A stretch of DNA of 34,870 nt from Myxococcota bacterium (lineage in GTDB: Bacteria; Myxococcota_A; UBA9160; UBA4427): positions 1 through 34,870 of the forward strand of contig JAQWNI010000050.1 of assembly GCA_029268645.1 (NCBI GenBank), in the 5' to 3' direction. Of the stretch, positions 8,679-17,169 are shown in pieces. Within the stretch, counting starts at the first letter, position 1. Every line of letters begins with the position of its first letter. Position numbers and translations under genes: made by a program. Below the pieces are notes generated by a model. That model ran no database searches, was not told the DNA's origin, and was given only the letters and a program-made list of their open reading frames with translations.

Positions 8679-9035
8679 CTACTCGGCCACCTCGATCGCG
8701 ATGCCGCCCACCGCTCGGGGGGTGCCGTCGAGGCCCGAGACGGAAAATTTGTGATCGAGCAGAGTCCTCTCACCGCCCGGGACGGCAACGGTCGACTGGG
8801 CGGTGGCAGGTTGGCCGGTGGTCCGCACCTGGTCATCGAGGTCACGCCAGGCGTTGGCCTGTTCCTTCGATCCAATCAGGAAGTCATCCTGACCGATCGC
8901 TTCGCCGGGCTTGAGTTGGAAGGCTTCTTCGAAGGCCCGGTTGACGAAGAGAAAACGGCCTTCTTCGTCCTTCAGATAAACAATGGCATCGCAGCTTTCA
9001 ATTAATTTTTCCAACAGTTCAGCTTTCTCGGGCAT
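8679..9035 (-). CDS. single-domain PAS protein
   Basis: A 118-residue protein made almost entirely of one PAS fold. CDAIVYLKDEEGRFLFVNRAF at about 14-34 matches the PAS core (I-x-x-K-D-x-x-G-R-x-x-x-x-N), followed by GQDDFL and a C-terminal beta-rich part with ERTLLDHKFSVSG and GGIAIEV. PAS domains bind small molecules or cofactors or mediate dimerisation. No kinase, cyclase or DNA-binding output domain is attached, so it would have to signal through a partner protein. Its nearest same-strand neighbour is the double peptidase gene, 66 bases upstream, and the two may be co-transcribed. Confidence 0.82.
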   Translation of the reverse strand: MPEKAELLEKLIESCDAIVYLKDEEGRFLFVNRAFEEAFQLKPGEAIGQDDFLIGSKEQANAWRDLDDQVRTTGQPATAQSTVAVPGGERTLLDHKFSVSGLDGTPRAVGGIAIEVAE

Positions 9036-9101
9036 CGGTCATCGTCTCCATCTTCGGGGTCAATCCGCTTCGCAGATTGCCGCCTGGGTCTGTCGTTCAA
9101 G

Positions 9102-11375
9102 CTAGCGCCGAACGATCGACCAGGCATTCCCGTCGAATTCAATCAAATAGCCAATGATTTGAGACTCGTAGTTCAGTGGAATGACCCGCACCGCCTGAAG
9201 GCTCTCGTTCTCCAGCGTTTCGATCAAGACATTGAATCGGTCATTGGTCGCGATGGTCGCGAGGTCGAGGTCGACGAGCTGTTCGAAATCCTCGGGCATC
9301 ATGAAAAGAATGCGCCCGTTGGCGCTTGAGCCGACACGCATGCCCAGCCCGTCCATGCTGATCTTTTTGCGAGGCCCCTTGGCCTTCGAGCAGGCGAGCG
9401 TCAGCTCGAACGGGGTTGAACAGTTGACATCCTCGATGGGCATCGGAGCATGGCCGGCTGCAGACTCCACCGGCGCGTCGGCTTCGGGCAACCACTCGTT
9501 CTCGATCAAAACCGAGTCCTCTGCCCCTAAGCGGTGAAGTTCTTCGGAAACAAACTTTCGAATCGTGTGTGCTCGAAGCGCCATTTCGCCATGAACAACA
9601 TTTTGCGATGTCATCTCACCGGCGATTTGCCACCATTGGTGGGCGCTTTTTTCATCCCAATAGACATGTGCTTTCGTGACGTCGTAGCCCGCCAGAGAAG
9701 CGATTTGTAGACCGAGTTTGTCCGCCCGTTTTTCATCTTCGGGGTCTTGGTAGCTCCTTAAGATGTTATGACCCATTTGGTGCGAGATCTCGATGGCGAG
9801 TTCCTCGTCGCCCCCGATGTAAGACAGAAGTCCAGATGGGATGATCATCGTTTCTCGGTTCCGCCTGTCCTCAAAAACGTCGAGACTATCCGAAGGCTTC
9901 AGAAATGATCCATACGGGCAGCCGACGACTCTTTCCATCGTGATGTCGATGACCTCTTGATCCCGACGAACACGAAGCACCGGATCTTTCTTCTTCGACT
10001 TGCTTACTTTTTTAAAAACATCCTTCAGTCGCTTCACCCGCGACCCGTTAATTGACAAAATGACGTCATTGACTTGAACCCCTGCTTTGTCTGCTGGGGA
10101 TCCCTTCGCCACCGCAAAGACCGTCACGTCCTTCCCGACCCCAAAAGCGTCCTGTATTTGCGCTTTTTGGTGGACAGAAAAATCCCGATCTCGCCCAACC
10201 ATGGCGCCGAACACTGGGGCGGCATCTGCGTCGCAAACGGGCGCACCCGCCACAGCGAGCCGGTAGGCGACATCCGCTGTTCTCTGCTGCGCCATGCGAA
10301 ACAGAGAGAGTGCCTCCTGTCTAAGGACTTCGTTTCGGGCCTTGACCTCCTTTTTGCTGACCTGAGGTCGATCAAGAGACCAGCGATTCAGGTTCGGCGT
10401 CAGTGCGTAGCCGTCTGCTTGCTTTGCTTTGATTTCAGCAACGGTTTGTTCGAACTCGATCGCGCGTTGAGCCGTTTGTGGATGGCTGCTTGCAACACCC
10501 CATTCGATGGTCGAAAAGGGGTCTTGCCGAGCCCACTCGTCCCAAATCTCTTTTGCCGAAGTCAATGGGTAACCGGCGAGGGCCGCGATATAAAGGCCGA
10601 GATAGTCGGCTTCGGCTTCGGTCCTTTCCGAGCTTCCGCTCACTAAAATGAAGTGAGCGAGTTCATGCCCGGCGATCACCGCCAGACTTTCGTCACTCGG
10701 CATTGAACGCAATAAGCCTTCATTCAGGTAAACGCCCGTGTAGTCGCCAAAGAACATTTGATAGGCATTCTTCATCGGAGACATATTGAAGTGCCCTTCA
10801 ATCGCGCAGCCCGAGTTCACTTCAACCTCAAGCGTATGGCGACCGGTACGCTGAGCGACGGTCAGCGTCAAATGGCGCCGATCAGGGTTCTTGTTGGCCC
10901 AGCGCTCAAGCGCGAGCTTGCGCTTTACTTCGCGACCATCGAGTTGGATGATGAGATCGCCGGCCTTGATTCCGGCCCGATCAGCTGCCAGGCCGGGCAC
11001 GACATACATCACCCTGGGTTGTTCGCCGAGAGCATATTGATCCTGAATGCCCAACTGAAATTCGTGGTATCCGGGGTACGCATAAAAGTCGGTACTGATG
11101 GCATACAGCCCGAGCACTGGGACGGTTCTTTCTCCACAAAACGGCGCCGCAGCGATCCGGAGCGGCTCAAAGAGCCTCGAAACTCTTTCTTGACCCTCTA
11201 GATGGCGCTCGAACCGGAAGGCAACGAGGCGCTCGTTTTCTTTTTGTCGAGTGCTCTGGGCGGGGTTGGCAAAGGCTGTCACGGCTGCAACGACCAGACA
11301 AATGGGCGCATAGGCCATTCTCCAGACAGGCCGATTGGCTTTGGGGCGTTGAGCGATCCGTTGAAAAAGGACCAT
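9102..11375 (-). CDS. exported double PDZ + M48-like metallopeptidase
   Basis: A 757-residue protein with an N-terminal hydrophobic segment (about 21-37) that should act as a signal peptide. It consists of two similar halves. Half 1: a PDZ domain at about 120-185 (VPGLAADRAGIKAGDLI) and an M48-type peptidase with zinc motif HELAH (237-241), third-ligand region EAEAD (253-257) and a downstream SSHP (296-299). Half 2: a PDZ domain at about 415-480 (KGSPADKAGVQVNDVIL) and a peptidase-like part with HQMGH (532-536) and EKRAD (548-552). In half 2 the catalytic Glu of HExxH is Gln, so it should bind metal but not cleave well. M48 enzymes of this type act in envelope quality control; that role is inferred. 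The element with 10-bp phased repeats lies 65 bases upstream of the start. The start at ATG 11375 has no strong ribosome binding site, and ATG 11315 is an alternative. Confidence 0.85.
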   Translation of the reverse strand: MVLFQRIAQRPKANRPVWRMAYAPICLVVAAVTAFANPAQSTRQKENERLVAFRFERHLEGQERVSRLFEPLRIAAAPFCGERTVPVLGLYAISTDFYAYPGYHEFQLGIQDQYALGEQPRVMYVVPGLAADRAGIKAGDLIIQLDGREVKRKLALERWANKNPDRRHLTLTVAQRTGRHTLEVEVNSGCAIEGHFNMSPMKNAYQMFFGDYTGVYLNEGLLRSMPSDESLAVIAGHELAHFILVSGSSERTEAEADYLGLYIAALAGYPLTSAKEIWDEWARQDPFSTIEWGVASSHPQTAQRAIEFEQTVAEIKAKQADGYALTPNLNRWSLDRPQVSKKEVKARNEVLRQEALSLFRMAQQRTADVAYRLAVAGAPVCDADAAPVFGAMVGRDRDFSVHQKAQIQDAFGVGKDVTVFAVAKGSPADKAGVQVNDVILSINGSRVKRLKDVFKKVSKSKKKDPVLRVRRDQEVIDITMERVVGCPYGSFLKPSDSLDVFEDRRNRETMIIPSGLLSYIGGDEELAIEISHQMGHNILRSYQDPEDEKRADKLGLQIASLAGYDVTKAHVYWDEKSAHQWWQIAGEMTSQNVVHGEMALRAHTIRKFVSEELHRLGAEDSVLIENEWLPEADAPVESAAGHAPMPIEDVNCSTPFELTLACSKAKGPRKKISMDGLGMRVGSSANGRILFMMPEDFEQLVDLDLATIATNDRFNVLIETLENESLQAVRVIPLNYESQIIGYLIEFDGNAWSIVRR

Positions 11376-11406
11376 ACGTCTTGGTTATCCCTGTCTTGAC
11401 TTCGCG

Positions 11407-11490
11407 TCGCAAGCTAAAAAGTGTCATCCAGCAGCAGAAACTGGTCGGAACTGTTCGGAAGTGTCCGGTTGTGTCCGGGTTTGTACGGAG
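11407..11490. repeat. 84-bp element with five 10-bp phased units, copy 1
   Basis: The core at 11441-11490 is five exact 10-bp units: CTGGTCGGAA, CTGTTCGGAA, GTGTCCGGTT, GTGTCCGGGT and TTGTACGGAG (consensus NTGTNCGGNN). A further GTGTC lies exactly two units upstream at 11421. The whole element aligns without gaps to 29707-29790, 68 of 84 bases identical by my count and 46 of 50 in the core. One unit per 10 bp means one protein contact per helical turn, on one face of the DNA. It sits 65 bases before the minus-strand peptidase gene and 97 bases before the plus-strand TonB-like gene. Confidence 0.85.
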
Positions 11491-11587
11491 AGGTGGGGCA
11501 GTCTTTTGTGTGTAGAGCCCAGTTGTGTGTCGAAATCTTAGATTTTTGATTTATTCTGCGCGTGTTCCTCAAAGCAAGGGAGACACG

Positions 11588-11933
11588 ATGGCGAAAGGGA
11601 GATTTGTAGGCTTAAGCCCCCTCAGCGTTGTTCTTCTGAAATGGCCTGGCTGGGCGGCCCTTGCGCTCTTGATGCTCGTCCTGTGCTCAGTCCCCCGCGC
11701 CCCAGGCCGCCAAGCAAGACGCGAGCGGCTGGGCTCGGGTCGAATTCACGATCACTAAGACAGGCACGGTGCGGGATGCTGTTGTTGTCGAATCTCAACC
11801 CCCCGGTGTATTCGATCAAGTGGCGCTCCGCGCTGTTCGCCGATGGCAATACAAGCCCAAAAAAGTCGGCGGGGTCTTCGTCGAGCAACCGAAACAAGAG
11901 GCCGTGCTGACCTTCGAACCCAATTCTCCGTAG
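11588..11933 (+). pseudogene. frameshifted TonB C-terminal-domain protein
   Basis: From ATG 11588 (ribosome binding site AAGGGAG just upstream) the frame encodes a short basic N-terminus and a membrane segment (WAALALLMLVLCS), then runs to a stop at 11756-11758. In the +1 frame the sequence continues to TAG 11931-11933 as a clear TonB-like C-terminal domain, including GTVRDAVVVES and ALRAVRRWQYKPK. Removing one base from the C5 run at 11692-11696 joins the two parts into a protein of about 114 residues. This small size fits secreted TonB-C-domain proteins rather than a full energy transducer. It is either a true pseudogene, a programmed frameshift or a sequencing error in the homopolymer. Confidence 0.75.
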
Positions 11934-12172
11934 GGCTGGATCCAAACCCCCATCGCCCTTGTCGATGAGGGGGCACCCCCTCGAAAGCGGCCTTGCATTC
12001 GCCGTGAACCGGCCGGCTTCAGCGTGCTCTTCCCGGGGGCGTCTGCTCTTAGGCGCCCCCCGCCGACCGAAGAGAGAGCCGCCCATCGAAAATCACCTGA
12101 GCCACGGTTCTTTCACTCAGAAGAATCCCCGATGGTTATGATGGAGAAGAGGCCCAGCCAGGAGGTCCGAAA
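11934..12172. other. intergenic region with two hairpins
   Basis: Two inverted repeats lie in this 239-bp gap. GAGGGG/CCCCTC with a GCAC loop at 11967-11982 is about 35 bases past the TonB-like stop and may end its transcript. GGGGGCG/CGCCCCC with a 12-base loop lies at 12035-12060. Neither is followed by a T-run. AGGAGGT at 12160-12166 is the strong ribosome binding site of the next gene. Confidence 0.5.
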
Positions 12173-13426
12173 ATGAATCCGACGTTTTGGGTGCTTTCTT
12201 TGGATGTCCAGTTCCGCCGCACGACCTGGCTCTTCCTTTTGACGCTGTGCGGTCTTGTTTGGGCTGGACCCGGCTGGGCGCATCTCGACCCGCCCCGCGA
12301 CCCGGCCCTGTTGACCCAGGTGGATATTGACTCGCTGGTTTTCTTGACCGACGTAGACGACGGCACCAACGGGCTGGCTGAATTGCGGGTCGTCTACACG
12401 GTCAGTTGGGGAGGCGATCACGGTTCGACCGTGTACATGTGGAGCAAGGACCACAACTTCGACGATGTGGCGCCTCCCTATACGGCCGCGCCTCCCAACC
12501 TGACGATTGGGACCCACATGGAGTGCACTCCGGCGGCCAGCGTGACGGTGACCGCCAAGGCCTACGAGAGTGACTCCGGGGTCGACCCTTTCGCAAACCT
12601 CTTAATCGCCGCCGGGGGCGGGGCCATTGGTGGCGTGTTGGGCAGCGTGGCGCCCGGTCCCGGAACGGCGGCGGGCGCCGGCGCGGGGGCGGCGTTGGCG
12701 GCCGGTCTCCTCGGACTCGCTGTGGATTTCTTTGACTCCGATGACCCGCTGAGTCTTGGATCGGATTTCACTTCGACCTTCATTGATTCGACCGTTCAAC
12801 TCAGCCCCGGTCCGTGTTCGGAGGATTCGCTCGGTTCGATCGTGCCCGAACAAGACGGGTATTGCTCTGCTGCGGAGGAAACGGATGATTCAGAAGTCGC
12901 CGCTCGATACACCGAGTACGCGACCTACGGCGTCGACAGCCGCTTTCCTTTTGGCCGTAGTGCCTCGTATTCGGCCAGTCGCTACGCCTACTTGGGCTCG
13001 GCGCTGACAGCGGCCGACTACATGGTGCTCGAAGCCGGGGGAACGAGTGATATCGCGGCCAAACAAACGGCCATTCGCAATGCCGCGGTGGACTTTGGCC
13101 AGATTGTCGCCCAGGCGACCTTTAACGAAGGCTATGCGGCGGTGCTGAGCGCGGGTGTTCTCACCGCGGCGCAGAATGCACTGAGCACCGGGGATCAGGC
13201 GGCCCTCTATGGCGACTATACGACCGCTCTCGACCACTACGAACAAGTGGGCGCGCTGATTTTGCCCGAGATGTTCCCCGAATTCGTGAACCCAACGGAT
13301 CCCTGTGCGGTGGCCTCGGTGCCCGCGAGTTCTGCTCTCAGTCGCTTTGTGCTGATCTGGGTGTTGTTCTTAATCGGAGGCCCGCTGGGTTTTCTCGTCT
13401 ATCGGCGCGGCTGGATCTCGCCGTAG
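12173..13426 (+). CDS. exported protein with glycine-rich segment and C-terminal membrane anchor
   Basis: A 417-residue protein of unknown family. Its start is secure (AGGAGGT at 12160-12166, 6 bases before ATG). Residues 18-37 form a signal peptide (WLFLLTLCGLVWAGPGWA). Residues 39-130 look beta-rich (DSLVFLTDVDDG, LAELRVVYTVSW). Residues 142-186 form a long Gly/Ala-rich hydrophobic segment with G-x-x-x-G spacing, resembling a glycine zipper. The remainder is Ala/Tyr/Asp-rich and probably helical. The last 28 residues hold a hydrophobic helix (FVLIWVLFLIGGPLGFLVY) followed by Arg-Arg, which would anchor the protein or act as a sorting tail. No PEP- or LPXTG-type motif precedes it. Two-ended membrane attachment with a glycine zipper is an odd combination; function unknown. 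Confidence 0.75.
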   Translation: MNPTFWVLSLDVQFRRTTWLFLLTLCGLVWAGPGWAHLDPPRDPALLTQVDIDSLVFLTDVDDGTNGLAELRVVYTVSWGGDHGSTVYMWSKDHNFDDVAPPYTAAPPNLTIGTHMECTPAASVTVTAKAYESDSGVDPFANLLIAAGGGAIGGVLGSVAPGPGTAAGAGAGAALAAGLLGLAVDFFDSDDPLSLGSDFTSTFIDSTVQLSPGPCSEDSLGSIVPEQDGYCSAAEETDDSEVAARYTEYATYGVDSRFPFGRSASYSASRYAYLGSALTAADYMVLEAGGTSDIAAKQTAIRNAAVDFGQIVAQATFNEGYAAVLSAGVLTAAQNALSTGDQAALYGDYTTALDHYEQVGALILPEMFPEFVNPTDPCAVASVPASSALSRFVLIWVLFLIGGPLGFLVYRRGWISP

Positions 13427-13774
13427 CGAGCGTCGAAATCGCCGTTGGCCTGCATGTGTCCGCTCGCCTTAAAAAATGAGGCAGCGCTCGAAGCTGTCCA
13501 GACCGTCACGTCGTTCCTCGTCGTCTTGGCTGCGACTTAGCGATCCACGGGTGTGTCTGCGGCGGGTAAAGTTTGGATCAGATCGGTGATCGAAAGAGCC
13601 AGTGCCTGGGCGACAGGTTCGAGGGCTTCGCCCCCTGGGCAAACGCGGTAGTGTTGGGTCCTCAGCGCGTCAGGGACCTAGGCAGATGATTTTTCGATCA
13701 CATAAATCGTGCGTTTCTCGTAGAGCGGACCGCCTGCCAGTGACGCCCGATGCAGCCAGGAGATCGGTTGCTAA
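13427..13774. other. intergenic region with motif shared with 17988-18022
   Basis: No gene is seen in these 348 bases. GGCAAACGCGGTA at 13638-13650 followed by AGCGCGTC at 13664-13671 recurs at 17988-18000 and 18015-18022 in the same order and orientation, with spacers of 13 and 14 bases. AGGAGA at 13758-13763 is the probable ribosome binding site of the sulfatase-like gene. Confidence 0.45.
13638..13671 (+). repeat. short bipartite direct repeat, copy 1
   Basis: GGCAAACGCGGTA, 13 bases, then AGCGCGTC. It lies upstream of the sulfatase-like gene. Copy 2 is at 17988-18022, just past the lower-GC block and 24 bases before the PhyH gene. It could be a shared promoter or operator motif or an old integration boundary. 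A 13-base match alone could be chance; the second matching block at nearly the same spacing makes it more convincing. Confidence 0.4.
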
Positions 13775-15619
13775 TTGAAAACTCTTTTCTTTTTTCGCCG
13801 AAAGCGTTTTTCCGTTGCCCGAAGTCTTCTTGTTTTGGGGATCGCAGCGTGGGTCGCCTGCGATTCGGCTCCACCCAGCTTGCCAGAGGGTGAATCCTCT
13901 CCCCTGATTGTCTTCATTATCATCGACACGCTCAGGGCAGACCACGTAGGTGCGTACGGAGCAGCCGAAGACCTGACGCCGAATATCGATGCGCTGGCCC
14001 GCGAAGGGGTCGTTTTTGAGAATGCGATTGCGTCCTCATCTTGGACACGGTCTTCAATCGCGTCGATGATCACGTCTCGCTACCCGACTAAACTCGGAGT
14101 CCTTGGGCGCTCTGATGCAATACCCGCGTCAGCGGTCACCCTTGCAGAGGTATTGAAAGAAAGAGGCTTTACGACGCAGGGCATCGTCACCAATAGCAAC
14201 GCGGGAAAGTCATTCGGATTCGATCAAGGGTTTGACCGCTTCATCTTCCCCGAGAAAACTCAGGGTCACAGCGAAGATGCTCAAACCTTCGTTGCGGAGG
14301 GCGTCACGGAAACTGCCCTTGAGCTGCTTGACGCTACGCCTCGGGGAGAGCCCACCTTTTTATATCTTCATTATCAAGATCCTCACGACCCTTACCTGCC
14401 CCACCCTGGCTTTAGCGATGCCAAGGGGCCGGAGGGACGTTTTAATGGATCTCGTAACGATCTGAATGCTCTGGACAACACTCCGCTATCTGAGATCTCG
14501 CAATCGGATCTGGACCATATTCGGAACCTTTATTCGGGAGAGGTGGCTTACTGCGACTACTGGATCGGAGAGCTTATTCGAGGGCTGGAATCAAGGGGCC
14601 TTCTCAAGGACACGATGATCATTATTACGTCTGACCACGGGGAAGGGCTGTGGGACCATGGCGTTCGTGATCACGGACGAGACCTCTACGAGGAAATGAT
14701 TCGCGTTCCGCTCATTGTGTGGACATCCTCGGAGGAGAACCGGGGGGATCGCTTACCCGAGCCAGTGAGTCATCTTGATCTCGCGCCGACCATTCTGGGC
14801 GCTCTCGGCATTCCGATTCCAGCTGCATTTGAGGGGGTTGATTTGAGCTCGGCCATATCGGGTCAGCCCCAGCAAGAAAGGGCTGTGTATTCTGAGCTCA
14901 GCCTCGACGGCGCCGACTTGAAGGCGGCCCGTCATTCAGGGTTGAAGCTGATTCGAGGCAAACCGTTCGCGAAGCCGAGCAGAACGGTTGAGCTTTACGA
15001 TCTAAAGAAAGACCCCGGTGAAACGGAAAACTTTGCCGCGGTTGCCAGGGACGATGCCACTCACCTTGAGGCAGATCTTTCTCATTGGGAGAAATTGCAG
15101 GAGAAGGACCGAGCGCGCGCAGAATATGTCAATCTCTCTGCTTTGGACGAGGATTCGATACAGAATCTTCAGGTTCTCGGCTATCTCGAAACGCCCGACA
15201 GTCAATCTTCTGAACTCTGGCCGGTTGTGGACTTTGCACGTGACTCGGGTCCGGAAGCACAGTTTATCGAAGGCTTCTACCGACATCATCGAAACAGGCG
15301 ATGGATCGCTGAGCGGGCCAGGCTCCTTCTCGGCCGCCGCGGGGAGGAGGGGACGTGGCGGCTGCGAGGCTGGATTGATCTCGACTTTCACGGAGTTGAA
15401 AAGCTGACGCTCTCTGTCAGCGTGAATGGCGAGAAGCCGGTCAAACGAGAAATCCGCGATACCGGCTTCTTCATCCTTGAGGGGGGGCTTCCGGCGGATG
15501 ACTCGGATGTCATTGACCTCAGAATTGAATGCGATCATTCATTCAGACCCGAGGAAGACAGAGAGCTAGAAGAGCAACGTAACCTCTGTGTGGTTGTCCA
15601 AAAGGTCGGTCTCTATTAA
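13775..15619 (+). CDS. sulfatase-superfamily lipoprotein without the sulfatase Cys/Ser signature
   Basis: A 614-residue exported enzyme of the alkaline phosphatase/sulfatase superfamily. A hydrophobic signal (16-28) ends in WVAC with Cys29, an imperfect lipobox, then a Pro/Ser-rich linker. Metal-binding motifs are visible: IIIDTLRADH (48-57), HYQDPHDPY (199-207) and TSDHGEG (285-291). The nucleophile region reads SSSWTRSS (87-94). A true sulfatase has C/S-x-P-x-R there, modified to formylglycine; here the likely nucleophile is Thr91, as in phosphoethanolamine- or phosphoglycerol-transferase branches. A C-terminal domain (about 500-614) is beta-rich and may bind substrate. The start is TTG 13775 with AGGAGA 11 bases upstream. 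It heads a probable three-gene unit with a membrane protein (25 bases later) and a sulfotransferase. Confidence 0.85.
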   Translation: MKTLFFFRRKRFSVARSLLVLGIAAWVACDSAPPSLPEGESSPLIVFIIIDTLRADHVGAYGAAEDLTPNIDALAREGVVFENAIASSSWTRSSIASMITSRYPTKLGVLGRSDAIPASAVTLAEVLKERGFTTQGIVTNSNAGKSFGFDQGFDRFIFPEKTQGHSEDAQTFVAEGVTETALELLDATPRGEPTFLYLHYQDPHDPYLPHPGFSDAKGPEGRFNGSRNDLNALDNTPLSEISQSDLDHIRNLYSGEVAYCDYWIGELIRGLESRGLLKDTMIIITSDHGEGLWDHGVRDHGRDLYEEMIRVPLIVWTSSEENRGDRLPEPVSHLDLAPTILGALGIPIPAAFEGVDLSSAISGQPQQERAVYSELSLDGADLKAARHSGLKLIRGKPFAKPSRTVELYDLKKDPGETENFAAVARDDATHLEADLSHWEKLQEKDRARAEYVNLSALDEDSIQNLQVLGYLETPDSQSSELWPVVDFARDSGPEAQFIEGFYRHHRNRRWIAERARLLLGRRGEEGTWRLRGWIDLDFHGVEKLTLSVSVNGEKPVKREIRDTGFFILEGGLPADDSDVIDLRIECDHSFRPEEDRELEEQRNLCVVVQKVGLY

Positions 15620-15643
15620 AGCGCGAACGGAGATCTTTGAACA

Positions 15644-17143
15644 ATGCCCGATTCTCGTTTGGCCGGCGGCGACGTTGACAGCAGGTCATCGGGTTGGGCG
15701 ATTGCTGGCGGGATTGTATTCGCCGCAGCATTTCTGAACGCGTTTATATTTGTCCTTCTCTATACAAACCCCATCATTGTCGCCGACGACTGGTACTTCC
15801 TTTCGGTTTTTCTGCGCCCGGCTCTTGAGGGGGACCTTGAGTTTTCCGATTTTTACGTCTACAGGGGGGCGGGAGACCATATTCAGCCTTTGCAGAAAGT
15901 CATTCTGTTGCTCCAGCTTCATTGGTTTGACCTTGACTACTCGCCGTCTGCGGTCCTTGGCGTTTTTGGTGCAGGAGCCAGCTCGCTGATCTTGGTGCCA
16001 ATTATCTGGCGGGAGAGCGAAGAAAACGTTCCCGATCGCATCAAGTTCTTTGCTTGGGCATTGAGCACAGCCGCTCTCTTTTCAATGAACACAACCGGTA
16101 GCTGGCGCTGGCCGCTTGCCTCGTTGAATCATTTAACCAGTGCGATTTCGCTTGTATTTATATTCTTCACGTGGTCTGAGCTGCGTAAAGGGAGGTCAAA
16201 TCGAATAGGCTGGGCTGTGATTGTTTTCACTTTGGTCGTGGGCGACGCGGCGGTTTTGGCGTCGAGTGCGATCTTTGTTGTTCTGATCTTCTGCTGCCTA
16301 GGTTCTTTTCGTTCTTCGAAGGCAATTCGTTTGGCTCTCTACTTCTTCTTGTCGCTCGTTGCTTCGCAGGTCCTCATGAGTTCTTTAGCGCCTGTCGTGG
16401 GAGAAACGGCGGAGTTCAGCACGGCACCCGATCAGATGGCGCACTTGTTTCGGATTTTTCTGTCTGAGGGTTGGTGGAAGTGGTGGGCTCTGCCTCTCTC
16501 GAATTCCGTCATTGCGACTGATCGGCTTGAGCACCTTTTTGGGGATAAGGCTGCTCTGTGGCAAATTTTAATTGCCCTCTCGCTATTGACGCTTCATCTT
16601 TTGTTTTGGCGTCGGTTTATTCGAGAGCCTACAAACGGCGCTAGTTTCTTTGCTGCTGCACTAATGCTTTTGTTTTACGGCCATGTAATCGGAATTATTC
16701 TGTTTCGAGTTTCCATATTCGGAACGCAGTACCTTGAGCAGCCCCGGTATCTTCTTTTTTATCAGTTCAATCTGGTTGCGTTAATGGTCATGCTTGCGGC
16801 CTACTTCAGGCCGCCTGCCAGCCTCAAGCTGAGAGGGGCCCAGAGCGCCACTTTCGGCTTCACTCTTTTGTGCTTCTTTGCATTACAGATAGAGTTTTCT
16901 CAGGCTTCTTGGGCAACAGGTATTCATCTAACCGCTTACTATCAGAAGGCCGCAAGGGATATCGTTGATATGGAGGCATATCCCGGATTGACGCCGAAAA
17001 ATTGTACGACAATTATTCCGCTGTGCGACCAATCAGAGGAGAGGCGTATCCAAACGATCGGCCTTCTGCGTCGCTTCGGGCTCAACGTCTTTTCGGCGCG
17101 TTTTCGGAGAATTCACGCATCTGTGATTCATCTGCACGAGTGA
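15644..17143 (+). CDS. polytopic membrane protein, possible GT-C-type
   Basis: A 499-residue integral membrane protein. After helix 1 (about 19-42) it has VADDWYF with Asp48-Asp49, then RGAGDH (74-79), a typical GT-C-like arrangement with acidic residues in the first external loop. About ten further helices follow. The C-terminal region after about residue 430 is soluble, with a Cys pair in CTTIIPLCDQSEERR. The base composition is low: the lines at 16561 and 16681 are 40% and 42% GC by my count, against about 73% at 18241. The end overlaps the open frame of the sulfotransferase. A role in adding sugars or other groups to a lipid-linked surface glycan is plausible from topology and neighbours only. 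Confidence 0.75.
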   Translation: MPDSRLAGGDVDSRSSGWAIAGGIVFAAAFLNAFIFVLLYTNPIIVADDWYFLSVFLRPALEGDLEFSDFYVYRGAGDHIQPLQKVILLLQLHWFDLDYSPSAVLGVFGAGASSLILVPIIWRESEENVPDRIKFFAWALSTAALFSMNTTGSWRWPLASLNHLTSAISLVFIFFTWSELRKGRSNRIGWAVIVFTLVVGDAAVLASSAIFVVLIFCCLGSFRSSKAIRLALYFFLSLVASQVLMSSLAPVVGETAEFSTAPDQMAHLFRIFLSEGWWKWWALPLSNSVIATDRLEHLFGDKAALWQILIALSLLTLHLLFWRRFIREPTNGASFFAAALMLLFYGHVIGIILFRVSIFGTQYLEQPRYLLFYQFNLVALMVMLAAYFRPPASLKLRGAQSATFGFTLLCFFALQIEFSQASWATGIHLTAYYQKAARDIVDMEAYPGLTPKNCTTIIPLCDQSEERRIQTIGLLRRFGLNVFSARFRRIHASVIHLHE

Positions 17144-17169
17144 AGGGTGGCGTAAAGAGGGTCTCTTCT

